NCBI GenBank assembly: GCA_012861695.1
Contig: JAAOOA010000028.1
Location: forward strand, 12,068,470-12,132,469
DNA from: Trematomus loennbergii
Taxonomy: Eukaryota; Chordata; Actinopteri; Perciformes; Nototheniidae
Reading direction: 5' to 3'
Length of the DNA: 64,000 nt
Under the pieces are notes generated by a model. It was not told the DNA's origin. It did not search any database and worked only from the letters and a program-made list of their open reading frames with translations. The translations under genes were made by a program, and so were the position numbers. Position 1 is the first letter of the stretch; every line of letters starts with the position of its first letter. Of this stretch, positions 1 to 12,383 are shown one piece after another.

Positions 1-849
1 ATAAATAAAGAAATCAGTGTTTCACATCCGGTCGGGTGATTGGCTGAGACGCGAGTCGGGCAGATCTGGGCCACAGTTGCACTCATTGTTCAGTGAGCTT
101 TCTACACAGTCCAACCCAGCGACAGCAATGAATGTTGATTGTGACCTTTGGTCTTTGGGTACAGTGGAAACAGAGTGTCACTTTTGTCTACGCATGTGTG
201 TGTGGCTTCGTGTCTAGATTTTACATGCGCCCACTTTGCCCTTTTGTTCATTTTCTTGCTCATTCCAGGCGTCGTCAGAGCAAGCCTCGGGGCACAGTCA
301 ACGGTCGATGGTTTTTATGTGATCCATATCAAAACTCACCGACAGCGTTGAATGTTCACCGAGGCAAGCAGGAAGGAGAGTGTGAGCCGAGGTGACAAGA
401 CGAGGCAGGATGTGGAGGAGGGAGGACAGAGGGACAGGGAAGGAGGCGAGGATGTCACTCACAGCCCAGAGGTCAGGACGCACAGCAAAGGGACATAATG
501 AAACAGGACAGTGGCAGAATGAGTCCACTGTCCACAGGGCAAACATGCTTCTGCTTATGGTGTACATGATCGTGATGTGTGGTGAAGCTGGAACACAAAC
601 TGAGAGGATCTGCTTTATTGCATTACAACCGCCTCATTAATCAGAGGAACTTCATTCATCTCCACTTCAAACACGGCCGTAACAGCATCTGAAACACAGT
701 TGAAGAGGAAGTTGTTAGCACTGATGTTGCACAATATTGTAGAGAAACTGTCCCTACTCATTTCCTTTTGTGGTATTCGGATATTTCCTTTTTGGGGTAA
801 AATGGATACATGAAACCAAAAATCGAATACCTCTTGCCCTTAGCGTATT
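1..849. other. Non-coding sequence, no gene recognised
   Basis: Only short ORFs without recognisable similarity occur here. An AATAAA at 4-9 could be the poly(A) signal of a plus-strand gene ending left of the window, but nothing else supports this. Confidence 0.4.
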
Positions 850-1032
850 GACATCTTTTAGATTGTTGCTTTTATTGCTTTTAAATTGTCTATTGTTTTT
901 ACTTGTACTTGTTTTATGGTGTGTGGGCTGTGCTGTGTGATTGTTTATGTTTTGATTGTTTATTTGACTGTACAGCACTTTGGTCTGGAGGTTTTAAAGT
1001 GCTTTATAAATAAAGCTGTATTGTATTGTATC
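850..1032 (+). mobile_element. 3' tail of a LINE/SINE-type retroposon (remnant)
   Basis: A T-rich stretch leads into TACAGCACTTTGG, then AAAGTGCTTTATAAATAAAG and a short run of TGTAT units. This 'cactttg...aagtgctttataaataaag' ending is a common 3' tail of truncated retroposons in fish genomes (recognised from memory, not searched). It is too short to assign a family. Confidence 0.5.
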
Positions 1033-2173
1033 ATGATAAATAACACTAGAATTAGGTGAGAAACAGGTCAAATGCCTTGATAAATTACAATGTAAAAAAT
1101 AAATACTCTACATATTTAAAAGTAATTCAATAGATGTTTTACTTTCGTATTTAAAGCCATTCTTTTGTTGCCCAGAACACTATTAGAGAAATATTGTGGA
1201 GCCTGCCACTGTTCTTGTGGACATCTAGTCCGGAGAACAATGCTGCGATGTCCCACTGTGCAGCCAAGCTTTTCAGACCCCAGCCATGCCAGACCACAGG
1301 CTGAGAGCTCCTATTGTCAGGAGCAGGGCAGAGCAGGGGAACAACCACCGACAGTGTGGCTGTGCTCCTGCGCAGACGGGGGGGGCTGACGTCAGGATGG
1401 TAAACGCTGATCTATGGTCATTCATCGCACCGCTCCATCGGCTTAGTGTGCTGATGTCATTCAGCGGGCTAGACCTGCATCTATTACTCTGCTGAGGATG
1501 GCAGACGTCAGGCTAGCATGATCACACACTGGCTACAATGAATGAGTAATGCATCACGTTATGGCAGCTATAATTCAGAAGGTCATAAAATAGACAGTTT
1601 GCTTTTTGTCTGGGTCTTTGAATTATTGCCTCTGCATTCTTTCACAGGCATGCTTTGATTTTATGAATATGTAAACATGTACAAATTCATTTGGATGCTC
1701 ATGGCAAAATACATACAGTATCTAGTCACATAATGTCCTATTATGCATTATAACATTTATAACCACTTAAATGAATAACATGAAACACTATATACATACA
1801 CATGTTTTTTGTCCTTGTTCTGCTTGCTTTTTTCTGGTGTGAACTGCAGCATGTGAACTAGAAGTCTCTTTTCTCTCAGGGTGAAGCAGCTTAGATAAGA
1901 GACTAAATTCATAAGCCATATTACATCTTCCCTACTCTGTCACACACACACACATGCACACGCACACAACACACTTACGCCTCACCCCACAATAAGCCCT
2001 AAAACGAAAACTAGGCAGAGGGTCGAGGGAGAAGAGAAAAGGGGGCTTTGCCATGGCAACCCCAGTGTCAGCCAGCCATTTCTTCTTAATCCCCCCCCCA
2101 GTTCAATGTCGCGCCCTCTGAGAGACCCCCTCTCTACAGCTGAATATTTCTTTTGTGTTGAAAGACTCTGTAA

Positions 2174-2277
<104 letters not shown>

Positions 2278-2402
2278 GATCATGGAGGGGGAGGATTGGG
2301 GTTAGCGGGGGGGAGATCATAGCTAACCCAGCTTAAATGGGGGGCCAAGCTGCAGGCCACAGAGTCTCAACATTACATCGGGCGTACCAACCAAAGATCA
2401 AA

Positions 2403-2403
<1 letters not shown>

Positions 2404-2443
<40 letters not shown>
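2404..2443. repeat. (CA)20 microsatellite
   Basis: A pure CA array of about 40 bp, 130 bp downstream of the TG array. The two are complementary in sequence and could pair as an inverted repeat in single-stranded form. Confidence 0.95.
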
Positions 2444-2444
<1 letters not shown>

Positions 2445-5400
2445 GTGCATATACACATTTAAACACTATATTGATGGAGGGAGATAATCTTCTGAAATGG
2501 CAGATAATTACATCGTATGGCAAACAGCCGGGCCCTTCCTCCTCGAGCCTAGCGCTGACAAACATCTTTTTTTTTTTCGCAACGAAACTCTCGTGGTATC
2601 TGGCTCTTTCCTGAGCAGGCCACTTTACATTACAGACAAAAGCGGTTTTGGAGGAGTGGGTGGGGAGAGGCGTCAGCTGCTAGACAAAATTAAAAGGCCT
2701 CTATTTGTCCCCGACAATAAACGTCCCCATCTTTGGAGCTCCTCCACAGCTGCAGCCAGATAGGCTTTCATTTCTAACTGCACACTAATAGAGAGCAGTG
2801 TCTCCTTCCTCGACTATAAGCCGATTTAGTGTGCAGGATAAAAATTCAAGCAGCTTTATAGTCATCTCTCTGAGTTGCCTTTCCACCGAGGAAGAGGACA
2901 AAAGAATGTGACACATGGTGGATACTCGGTAATAGAGAAACTACGGATTTTGTGAAGCTGTTTTAATGATGTGCAGTATACCTGATGGAAATAATCTTCA
3001 CGGAGTCACAGACGTCAAGAGGTGCATTGTGAACACCTATAGATAGAAGACAAAAGCAGATAACAAGACGAACAGTTAGAGGCAAAGCAATGGGCTGGAG
3101 ACCGACTTCTATATTGCACAGACGGAGGGGAAAAGGCTTTTTCTTGACTATCTATTATATAAATGCACAATCCATTTGGTTTTCACTAAAGGTTTCCTAA
3201 TCAACAGACAATTAATGTCCAGTGCATCCTCCGGAAATCCCAAAACGCTCTTCCCCCGGGCTGAGCTATGGAAGCGAGGGGAGGAAGTGCCAGTGGTGTG
3301 TCTCTGGGTGGTCCGATGTGGCCGTGGGCGAGACTTTAATGTAGCTGCATGTCCACTCCAGTGTATACTGTACATTCAGCCATAATGACTAACAGACTGC
3401 CTGTAGGGGCCTAACACGCCCCTCCATGCCTACAGATGCATATGCTCCACTTTAATGGCAGCCTTCAGACTTTATTTGAAGTGTGCTGTGGTGTTTAGAA
3501 AAAAAACGGAACCCCGGATTTTTCAGAAGGGAGGAAAAACATGACTTTGACGACCTACAGTGCCCTCGGCCTAATATTTGGCCCTGGTGGGTTCATTATA
3601 TTAAGTGGCCATTTAAACCATTCAAACTGTGGATAATTGCAGTGTCGCTGCTTTGTGGTGGTTCTGTTTCAAGGATATAAAAATCTGGGCAGGCCAAACA
3701 TCTGGCTGGGGTATTAAATGTGACATAGGCTGCGGACATAATTCTAAAAAAGTATAATGTCAGGAAAACTTGGCCAAAGAAACCAACTAAATGTGATGGT
3801 CTGTGCAGCTTCTAGCACTATTATTTTCTTCTGTCGTGTAGCCGAAGTGTACATTGTACTTGGTTAACTGTGCATATCTGAGCTGACTTAACGAACATTA
3901 TGAAACAGGGAAAATGCTCCATGTAAATCTAGTCTATTTGAGAGCAAAAGGCACATTGTAACACAAGGTGCAGAGTCTGTTCAACATGTGCAAAGGCATG
4001 AACCAAAAACAAAGGCATGGAGTTAGTGCCTTGGGACTGATTGGCAGGGTGGGGTCGTTCTGTGACCCTTGACCTTTTTAACCCCTAGGAATGTTGTCGT
4101 GCCGGTGCGTGTATTGTTCCAGCCTCCCTGAGGAGCCCCAGCAGTGTATCAGATGAATGTGAACGCTGTGAGGGCTTCTCCTTTCCCCCCCCCCCCTTAA
4201 AAACTCCCTTTTCTTCCCCTAATCCTTTTTTTTCTGCTCTTCATCCTCAGACTTCAACAAACAAAAGGTATCAACAGGTCTAGAGTGTGCTGTTGTTCTG
4301 AAGTGCACATGCATGGAGAGAGCCTACTTACGTGGGTGCCAGGCTGACCTAAAAGACCTACTAGGATTCAGTAAACATGAACCTTATCGCTCATCAAATA
4401 AGCCACTGTTTTTATTGGTCCACTCTCCATATCTGAGAGATCTGAGTATCTTCAGGCAGTCTGAGAGTCTGGCTCTGGAGGAAGTCACCAGCAGTCGAGG
4501 GAAACTGACAGATGAGAGGGCCGACAGACAATTACTGGCCAGGTATGTCCTTTATATCCACCTAGGGCTGGTCAGAGGAAATGGAGGAATTTATGATGTC
4601 ATAAAAAAGTGCCAGAAGAGAAGTGCCTGAGAACAGGTTGTCTCTGGAGCAGGAGCCATAAAAGACTCCTGCGGCTTCCGCTCCCCCCGACTACCACCCG
4701 AGATGATAACACGAGACTGAGCGCCCGAGATATATGTGTGTGTAGTTCAACCTCCCTATATATCGAGTGGCATAATATTTTGTTAACAGCTATGAAGCAA
4801 ATGTGTCATTATATATTAGATTATAGAGATGGAGAGCAAAATAAATACACAACCTAAGTTCTGTGCATGTAAAGATTTTTTTTAGGTACTAGCACCATGT
4901 CAATATTTTCCTTTTGTGGTTCTTTATACTTGTCCTCGTCAACAATGCAGTAGAAAAGAAATCTAAAAACATACATGCAAACGCATGAATGCTAAAAAGT
5001 GATGCTGAATTTATATACATTTGTTGTATAATTTAATGACTTGAATACTCTTAGAATTAATACTTGTATCCCTAAAAGGAAACCCGCTGAAAAACGTTTC
5101 TAAAAAAATACATTTAAAGCTGTTTTTATGTTTATCTCCCTCAATCTCTAACCCTGTTGTACAGTTGAAACCACAACAAAAACAAACCTTTACACAGGAA
5201 ACATCTTCAACAAGACGACACCATCTGCCGCCTCACGCTAAGCAGGTGTAAGGAAGAGAAAGCCTTAAACGTTCTATTTAGACATGAAGGACACCCGTTC
5301 CTTTTTGCAAGCACGCACACAAATTCACATCTATACGTACACACACACTACACTTCTCTTCCTACTACAAAAAGATAGAGAAACACTCGCAGTCGTAGTG

Positions 5401-8400
5401 CTTGTTAAAATAAAAAAAGGAAGAGAGAAGGCGGTTATTTGCTCTACAACCTCACTGAGGAGGTTTCCCATTGTAAAAAGGAGTGGCTGCCCTGTTTCCT
5501 TTCATCCTCTCTGAGGCACGCTGCCTTTGTCTCATAGAGGACAGAACAACCAGCCTCCCGGCCACGCTACACCGGTCAAATACCAGGGAACTACCGCTGA
5601 GGAGGAGGAGGAGGAAGAGAGACAGAAAGAGAGGAGGGGAGATAAGGTGTGAGTGTTAATCTGAGGCAAGGCTGACCAGTCTAGAAAAAAGGTGCGTGTG
5701 AAATAAAACCTGTCATTAAATCTCAGTGGAGCTACGAACACCTGGCAGCAAATTGCACTTCAAAAAGATGTCAGACTTGTTGACACCGAAGAAAAAATGC
5801 TATGTATCACTTTAGAAGCTCAAATTATGACCACCTGTTTTTACTTTTCTTTCCTCCTTATTAAAAGGTAGCAACTGTATGTGAGCAGTTAAAGACTCAG
5901 AGGTTAGAAAGGCAGGTCTACAGTTTTTTTCTTTCCCCCCTTCCAATTCTGCACTTTCATGCCAGCTCAGCAGAATGGAGGAAGTTCCTGTATATGGGGC
6001 ACTGTATAGGGGTAAAGCGAGCTTAAGTCCTCCCCAAAACCAGCCGCAGCCGGCCGAATGTAAAGCTTTACGTTCTAGTCCTCACGGACTGCCTCAGCAC
6101 CCAGACCTCACTGTCACACCTCATAAAGCAGAGCTCAAGCAGTGGGGTTGTGTTTAAAGCCAAGGGGAAAGATAAGGCGAAATAAGGACAAATAAGAAGG
6201 AAAATAAGAACGCCCCTATTCAGGAAACTGTATGTAGCAAACAGAGTGAAAAGCCCTTGACAAAAGCTCTTTAGCTGAAACTCTGATGGCATGTCTCTAG
6301 TATGCTGAAAAAGAAAATATACTTTCGGGACAAATTGCAGGAAACATAAGGAAGTGAAAAAGCCATTGAGGGATTTTTAACACCATAATCCTCTCTCTCT
6401 TATTTCTAGTTTTAGCTTAGCTGTCGAGAGGGAAGCGAGGGCCCGCAAGTTTATTTTCAAATAGTCCACAAAGAATGCCTGTCATTTCCTGGCGTTCCCC
6501 ACTTCCATATGAAAGCCCCCGTTCCTTAAGGAACAATGGGAAAGATTCCAAAATGTCCATGGGGACTTTTAGGCATGGCGATACAATAGAGAGCATGTTG
6601 TGACAGAATTGAGACAGGCTGTTTCTCTCACCTGTGACAAGATCGGAACTAATGCAATGTTTTTGTCTTTCAGCGAGCATACTCCATGATTAAAGCAGCC
6701 ACACAAAAGCTTCAACATCCCATAAATGAGCTGAGAGTGGAGTCTAATGGAGGCCCTGAATCTGTCTTTGACAACTCACTAGAATATCCTTTATTCATCA
6801 TACCTAGGGAACATTTTAGAGTGAGTTTCTAGATAAAAGCATCAAAATGTTTAGACAAGTTTCTGACTTTATTAAGCATATAGTGCTAAAAATACATTAT
6901 ATCAGAGAATAGAGGGAGTAAATGTAACAGGTTCCCCTCATCCCTAATCATGGTTTTCTTATACATCAATTTACATGTGACTCCAATTACAACCACACAC
7001 AGTCACACCAAAGCTGTAAGAGTGTATCAGTTAAGTTAAAGAACACGTTTGGTCTTTTAGTTGAAAGAGTTCAAATGTCATGTGCTCCTGAACAGGCCAA
7101 TAGGATCTTAAAGTCACCTGGCTCGACCCGACCTGAGCCTTTGGCTAGACAAGAGGTCAGAGGTCGTCCACTCAACTAGATAGGCAGTATGTCGATATGC
7201 CTGAGGCAGGGGCCAGGGGTCTCCACTAACCTAACCTTTCCATTTACCCAACACTGTAGCTGAACTGAAGAAAAGCACAAACGCACACATGTGCAAACAC
7301 GGGATCCTGCTGCTATGAACTCATTCGCCCTTAACCTCATTTACCTGTGATGCATGAACACAAAGCGTATGTGGTAAACAGCTGCGATTAGATCTTCTGC
7401 TTTGGATCCATAGATAAGTCTGAGGTGGAAAAAAAAGGACACAGGCATTACTTAAGTCTTCTGAAAGAAGTTGACATCTGTAGTTGACATCTGTGCTTTT
7501 TATGTCTTCCAGATGACTCAGGGATAATGGATTAAAAAGTGTACATATTGCATTAATGACTTAAAAAGAGGGGAAGCAAGTTTGAAAGAGTTTTTCTTCC
7601 TCACACTTTTGCATTTTATGTTCGATCACAGCCAGGAGGATCTGGGGGTCATGTGATGCTATCAAAATGTCCTTTTCACAGACTAAAAAAAAACAATAAG
7701 AGTTTTATTTTTTTATTTTACAGTTCTATGAGAAGACGATGATGACGGATGAACGGTGATCTGTGGTTGAGAGCCTCATCCACTGTGATAGCAGGTTACT
7801 TCTGACATAATTGCAGGTTGCAGCTGATGATCACATGTGATAATGAATTACACAAGAATGATGATCATAGTTCCAGCAGGGGATTAGAGAAGCCAACATC
7901 TAACCACCTCCCTGCCCGCATAACAGCAGCAGGAAGACACTGGCTTGGCTCCATTCACCCAGCCTGATAACTCTCTGAGAGCAACTCTAACTGAATGAAG
8001 CCAAAGAGATAAGCACTTTGCTGCTCCACGATTTAAAAATCAGGAAGATGCTGCTTTTTCTCTTCACAAGGGACAAAGTTAATTATATGTAAGTCAGCCT
8101 CGAGAAGAATAAAAGGTCAGTTAATCTATTGTAGATTTCTCTATTAAAATAACACATAATTTTCCCACTGTATATGTACAAGAAATGTAAGTGCAAACAG
8201 TTAAAAGTCAGCATTTGGTAAGTGCTTGTTTTTCTATAAAAAGCCATGCATTTTTCATTAAGAGCACGCTGTGTACAATCCATAGCCAGTTAAATGCAGT
8301 GCTGCACTAAGCGTCTAGAATCTAGTTCTTCCCAATGGCAGAAAGAATTTATGGAGACTGCCTCATTAACCTTAAGGCATATTAGTGCTTGGCACTGCAT

Positions 8401-8843
8401 GCTGAGAGCTAAGCAAGACTGATTGTCTCAGCTGCTTTAGAATAATCAGAAGGGTCAGAGCACAGTGGCACAGTGAACCCAAAACTGAGTATAAAATGCT
8501 CGTGATGAAGTGTGTTTATTTGGTCAGTGCATCCTCTCAGTGTGCCCACCCTGAAAATGGCAGTCTGGCTTTTTTGCCATGTGCTGGAGGCCCAAATCCG
8601 GGAGGAAGTCAGATGCGCACAGACTGTTTCCGAGAATTTGGGATGCGCACAGCCACGCTTACAGTCTGAACAATTTAAATGACTGTCTGCATTTAAAAAA
8701 AATGCAAACATTTGAAAAAACGCGCATGCATTATGTTGAGAATCACTAAACACTATATATTTTAATTGCATCAGTTATTTCTTTCTATTTTGCCTATTCA
8801 TTACCGGGCTGAGTTACGCACCCGTCCACAGAGGGATACCATC

Positions 8844-8966
8844 ATGAGTCACGGCTTGGCGAGAGACGGGTGGCGGCTGAGAATGATCGCTGTCTGCTTT
8901 CTGCTCTTCAAGTGTCTCACGCAGATTATTTGGGGTAGGAGGGCTGCTGTAATGTCGATACAATGA
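8844..8966 (+). CDS. Hypothetical short ORF with signal-peptide-like N-terminus
   Basis: I do not recognise this ORF. It starts with an ATG that has A at -3 and encodes 40 residues. A basic stretch (RDGWRLR) is followed by a hydrophobic core (MIAVCFLLF), as in a secretory signal peptide. At about residue 31 the DNA reads GG|GTAGGA, a weak splice-donor-like site, so this could be a first coding exon of a secreted or membrane protein. It could equally be chance. No downstream partner exon was found, and a possible minus-strand promoter lies 0.9 kb away in an incompatible orientation. Confidence 0.2.
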   Translation: MSHGLARDGWRLRMIAVCFLLFKCLTQIIWGRRAAVMSIQ

Positions 8967-9612
8967 CAGATGGTCCACACAAAGCCGGTGCGCATTGTTC
9001 AGCTGGAATATAATAGCCCGATTTATCAGTGTTCGCCGACTTTCAGGCCCCATACACTGTGTGGTGAGTGAAATGAATCAAAGTTGTATTGTTTGGGAGG
9101 CTCCCAGTAGGATTCCTTTGGACTGCACCGGCTGTTTAAACATAATCTTAAAACTTTCAAAGCAGCGGAAGCAGCATTTATCTGTACACTGTGTAGTAGG
9201 CTACCATCGACGCGTCTCGCAAAGCGTTATAAAAGTTGTAAAGTGCAGAAAAAACTGCCGAAATCTCGTTTTTTCCCTCTAGTCACACGGAGGCTCTTAT
9301 GAAATGAACCGGAGACACGCTTTTCTATTCGCTGCTAGTTTCACATGCGCTCGTGTTGAAGACGTAAAGCCCCCTCATTAGAACTGAGCGCCAACCCAGA
9401 CCCCGGCACACATTATCACAGTTTCACAATCATCCCATGTGCATATTCAGCAGAATATCCACACTTTCTTTAGATAGGCTACATTGATGAATTATAGACG
9501 CTTAATTTCTAAATTCTAAATACAGAATCGGTTTGCATAGTTTTAACTGGATTAAACAGAAAATGCTTACTGTTTTTAGGTTATCCTACATTTTACATGA
9601 TGGCATACTTAC

Positions 9613-9840
9613 GCAATTTCCCTTCCTCGGCTGCAGGTAAAACTGCAGGATTCAGAGTCCAGTCGAGGTGGACTGATGCGTTTTCTTCAAGTCTGCCACA
9701 GTGGGTATTTTCACTCTCATCACTTCCGTCCGAGTCCAACTCTCCACCGACTGAGCGCCTGCCTCTCGGATCCACAGATTACGTCTGTTTGAGAGGCAGG
9801 AGGGAGGGCATCCGGTTTACAGGGATCACCAGGAGGACCG
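9613..9840 (-). other. Possible non-coding first exon of a minus-strand gene
   Basis: On the minus strand this stretch ends in a perfect GTAAGT donor (plus positions 9607-9612). It lies downstream of two CCAAT boxes and a TATA-like TTTTATC. It contains short ATG ORFs that stop quickly, so if transcribed it is probably 5' UTR. The frame with similar length lacks an ATG start. No further minus-strand exons were recognised. Confidence 0.25.
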
Positions 9841-9842
9841 GG

Positions 9843-9888
9843 ATTGGCTCAGAGGAGATAGCTTGATAAAATGCGTGCCTGCCATTGG
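9843..9888 (-). promoter_or_regulatory. Two inverted CCAAT boxes and a TATA-like box
   Basis: ATTGG occurs at 9843-9847 and 9884-9888, i.e. CCAAT on the minus strand. A TTTTATC (minus strand) lies between them at about 9865-9873. The spacing is compatible with an NF-Y-type promoter firing leftward. Confidence 0.3.
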
Positions 9889-12194
9889 ACGGCAGGGCAG
9901 GAGGGGGGGGGCATTGGGGGATGAAAGGGGAGTGAAAGAGGAGGATACTCAAAGCGGAATATGCAGACAATGCCTTGTGTCTCAGAATTTCACATTTCAT
10001 TGGTGGATTTATTCACCACAGTTTATGGTTTCCAATAATCTCATCAAATGGACTAACAGGCTAATTGGGGCATTTATGATAACCCAATAGTGTTTGTACT
10101 AGCTGTTAGTATATTTATGACCTCAGAGTTCTGAACAGGCACTAGGATCACTGTAATAACCACAAATATACTTAATATAGGAAAATTATGGAATATTAAT
10201 AAAATCATATTTGTGAAAGATCAGAAGTGGATTTCTCTTTTAAGTTTTTCTTTCTAAGTCTGTTCTATTTTTAAATAAAATTAAACATGCTGGACTCAGA
10301 CGATGGGAGTGAAAATGTATAAATTAATCAAACAACCCTTTTTTGCATCAAACATCAAACCTAAAGAAAGCGCATGTGTGTTTGTGTCTGCACATGGGAC
10401 ATTTTGTGTGTGTGTCCATGCATGTGAGTGTGTCTGTGTGAGAGTGTTTGTGTGTTTCTGCTGTATGTAGGCTACGAGACAGCTGGAACTGCAGAATTTT
10501 CCACACAGGAGTAGGGGAGGGAATGGTGCATGGATAATTCTCTCTTCAGATCCTCTGGTACTCGCTCCGAGAGTACTCAGCTGAATCAATACTGCTCAAA
10601 GCTTTCTCGTGTTCCCTCTCACATCAGTGCTACTGTTGGGAGTCCGGGGCAGACCATTTTGGGTGTTTTCTAGAGATGATTATTTAAATTATAAAAGCCA
10701 CCACTTCTTCTTGGATAATTGCAATGCTAAATCACCCTTGACCTACAGGCCTCCCGCATCACACACATTCACATCCAAAACTGTGAGTTGTTAACCTGCA
10801 TACTGAGCCGGTGTGTGAGCAGACAGAGAAATCCTAATAGCCACAGCAGGGGCTCTTCTCTCTCCGGTAGTCATGGTGATTGAACACATTTCTCCACACA
10901 TCAAGAGAGGCGGTCTGTCTGTGCTGCACCACACAGGCCTTTATTAGGCCCAGACCCTTGGACTGGAAGGAAGGAAGCACCAAGTGGAGGATCACACCCA
11001 TTTCATTGTGACTCTACAATTTTATGACAGTCAGGAGGCCGTCCACCACAAATTAGTTATTTTTCGGGGAGACTCTCTGCTCTTGTCTCGGTTAAACCGA
11101 TAAAAAGGCACGCTCAAATCTCAACAAAGCGGCACATCATCTGATTATTGTGCGGATTTGAAGGCTAATTTGCATAACTGGTGGGAATGATGCTCTCAGA
11201 AGTATAGCACCTAGATTTATTCAGTATTCAGTCTAATTTCTAACATCCATACGAGAGCAACAGCCTTGGCTTGATTTCCTTTAAGCTTCTAATCTCTTTT
11301 TCCTCTTAATTTAGCTGCAGCTTCAATCACAGCTCTTTCACAAATCTAACCGCGTGGGAGTTTATGTGTGTGACTGCTATCATGTGAAAACCTTATAATT
11401 CCATAGTCGGTGAAATTCATATCTTCATTTTAATTCAAGGGTCATGCGGTTGTCAATGGGTTTTAAGATTTTGGCACCACTTACTGATAAGGCAACCCTA
11501 GCAACAATTCCATTAATTTTTTACTTTTAATTCAGTTATAAGCCGTTAATAAGGACATACTTGGCTGGCTGGAGTTTATTTTTCAATGGACCCGCCTCTG
11601 AAACACTTCAAAGGATCCATTTCACTGTGTGTGCTGTGTGCTCTGCGTGTGTGACCATTACATTGGGTTTCATCCCTCTATAATTATTAACCACAAATGA
11701 ACATTGATAACCTGTGACTTCAAGCCTCACTAGAAAGTGGAACAAGTCACCACCCACTACCTTTTAAATGCTAAATAACACATAATGTCTAAATTAAAGA
11801 AGCCACAAGCATTTGTGCATGCTTTCATATTCTCTATAAACAGATTCTGCATATGAAACTTGCACAGGCGATGGTTGTATGCAGGGAAATAGTTAGTGTG
11901 AGGAGCAAAAGAGGCAGAATACATAGGCCGACTGTTATCAATGAGCATCGCACGGATAAAGGAAGTCTTGGCCTGGATATCCGCTGGCTCCACCACAACC
12001 TGAAAAACATTGCCCCTTGCACCCAGAGGCTTATTGTCATTTTAGGATGAGTTCCAGGATTAATGGATTACTAACATTTGTGATGCATGTATTACCTAAA
12101 AAACAAAAACAAACAAGTCAAGGGAAATGTTCACAACCTGGCAATACAGAAGTTGTTCTCGATTAAAACTAATATAAAGCTTTAAATGGTCATT
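9889..12194. other. Intergenic, no gene recognised
   Basis: No exon-like structure was found. It contains a degenerate GT-rich patch at about 10370-10460 and otherwise unique sequence. Parts of 10.9-11.6 kb are less AT-rich and lack repeats, so they could be conserved non-coding DNA; this cannot be judged from one genome. Confidence 0.4.
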
Positions 12195-12383
12195 GGTAAA
12201 TGGACTGTATTTATAAAGCGCTTTAACCAGTCTTTACGACCCCTCAAAGCACTTTCACATTCTATAAATCATCATTCACACCTCATTCAAACACTGTTGG
12301 CCATGGAGATATATAGGCAAGGTCTCGAACCCACAACCTTCTGGTCAAAAGACGGCCACACTACCTCACAGTCACAGTCGCCC
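12195..12383 (+). mobile_element. Teleost dispersed repeat ('ggtaaatggactgtatttataaagcgc' type)
   Basis: The segment begins GGTAAATGGACTGTATTTAT, continues with 'AAGCGCTTT', 'CACTCATTCACACC'-like words and 'CGAACCCACAACCTTCTGGT', and ends in CACAGTCGCCC. This word order is characteristic of a very abundant dispersed element in teleost genomes, here shortened internally. I recognise it from memory and have not searched a repeat library. Confidence 0.7.

Noticed and set aside
1387..1395. Second TGACGTCA CRE palindrome
   Set aside because: Perfect motif, but no gene start nearby; likely chance.
4313..4630. Plus-strand 105-codon ORF
   Set aside because: No recognisable domain and no neighbouring exon; chance ORF.
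8409..8771. Minus-strand 120-codon ORF
   Set aside because: No recognisable protein, no splice context, composition like its surroundings; chance ORF.
9593..9775. Minus-strand 60-codon ORF ending near a GTAAGT donor
   Set aside because: It starts at GTG, not ATG, and resembles no protein I know. Kept only as a possible non-coding first exon.
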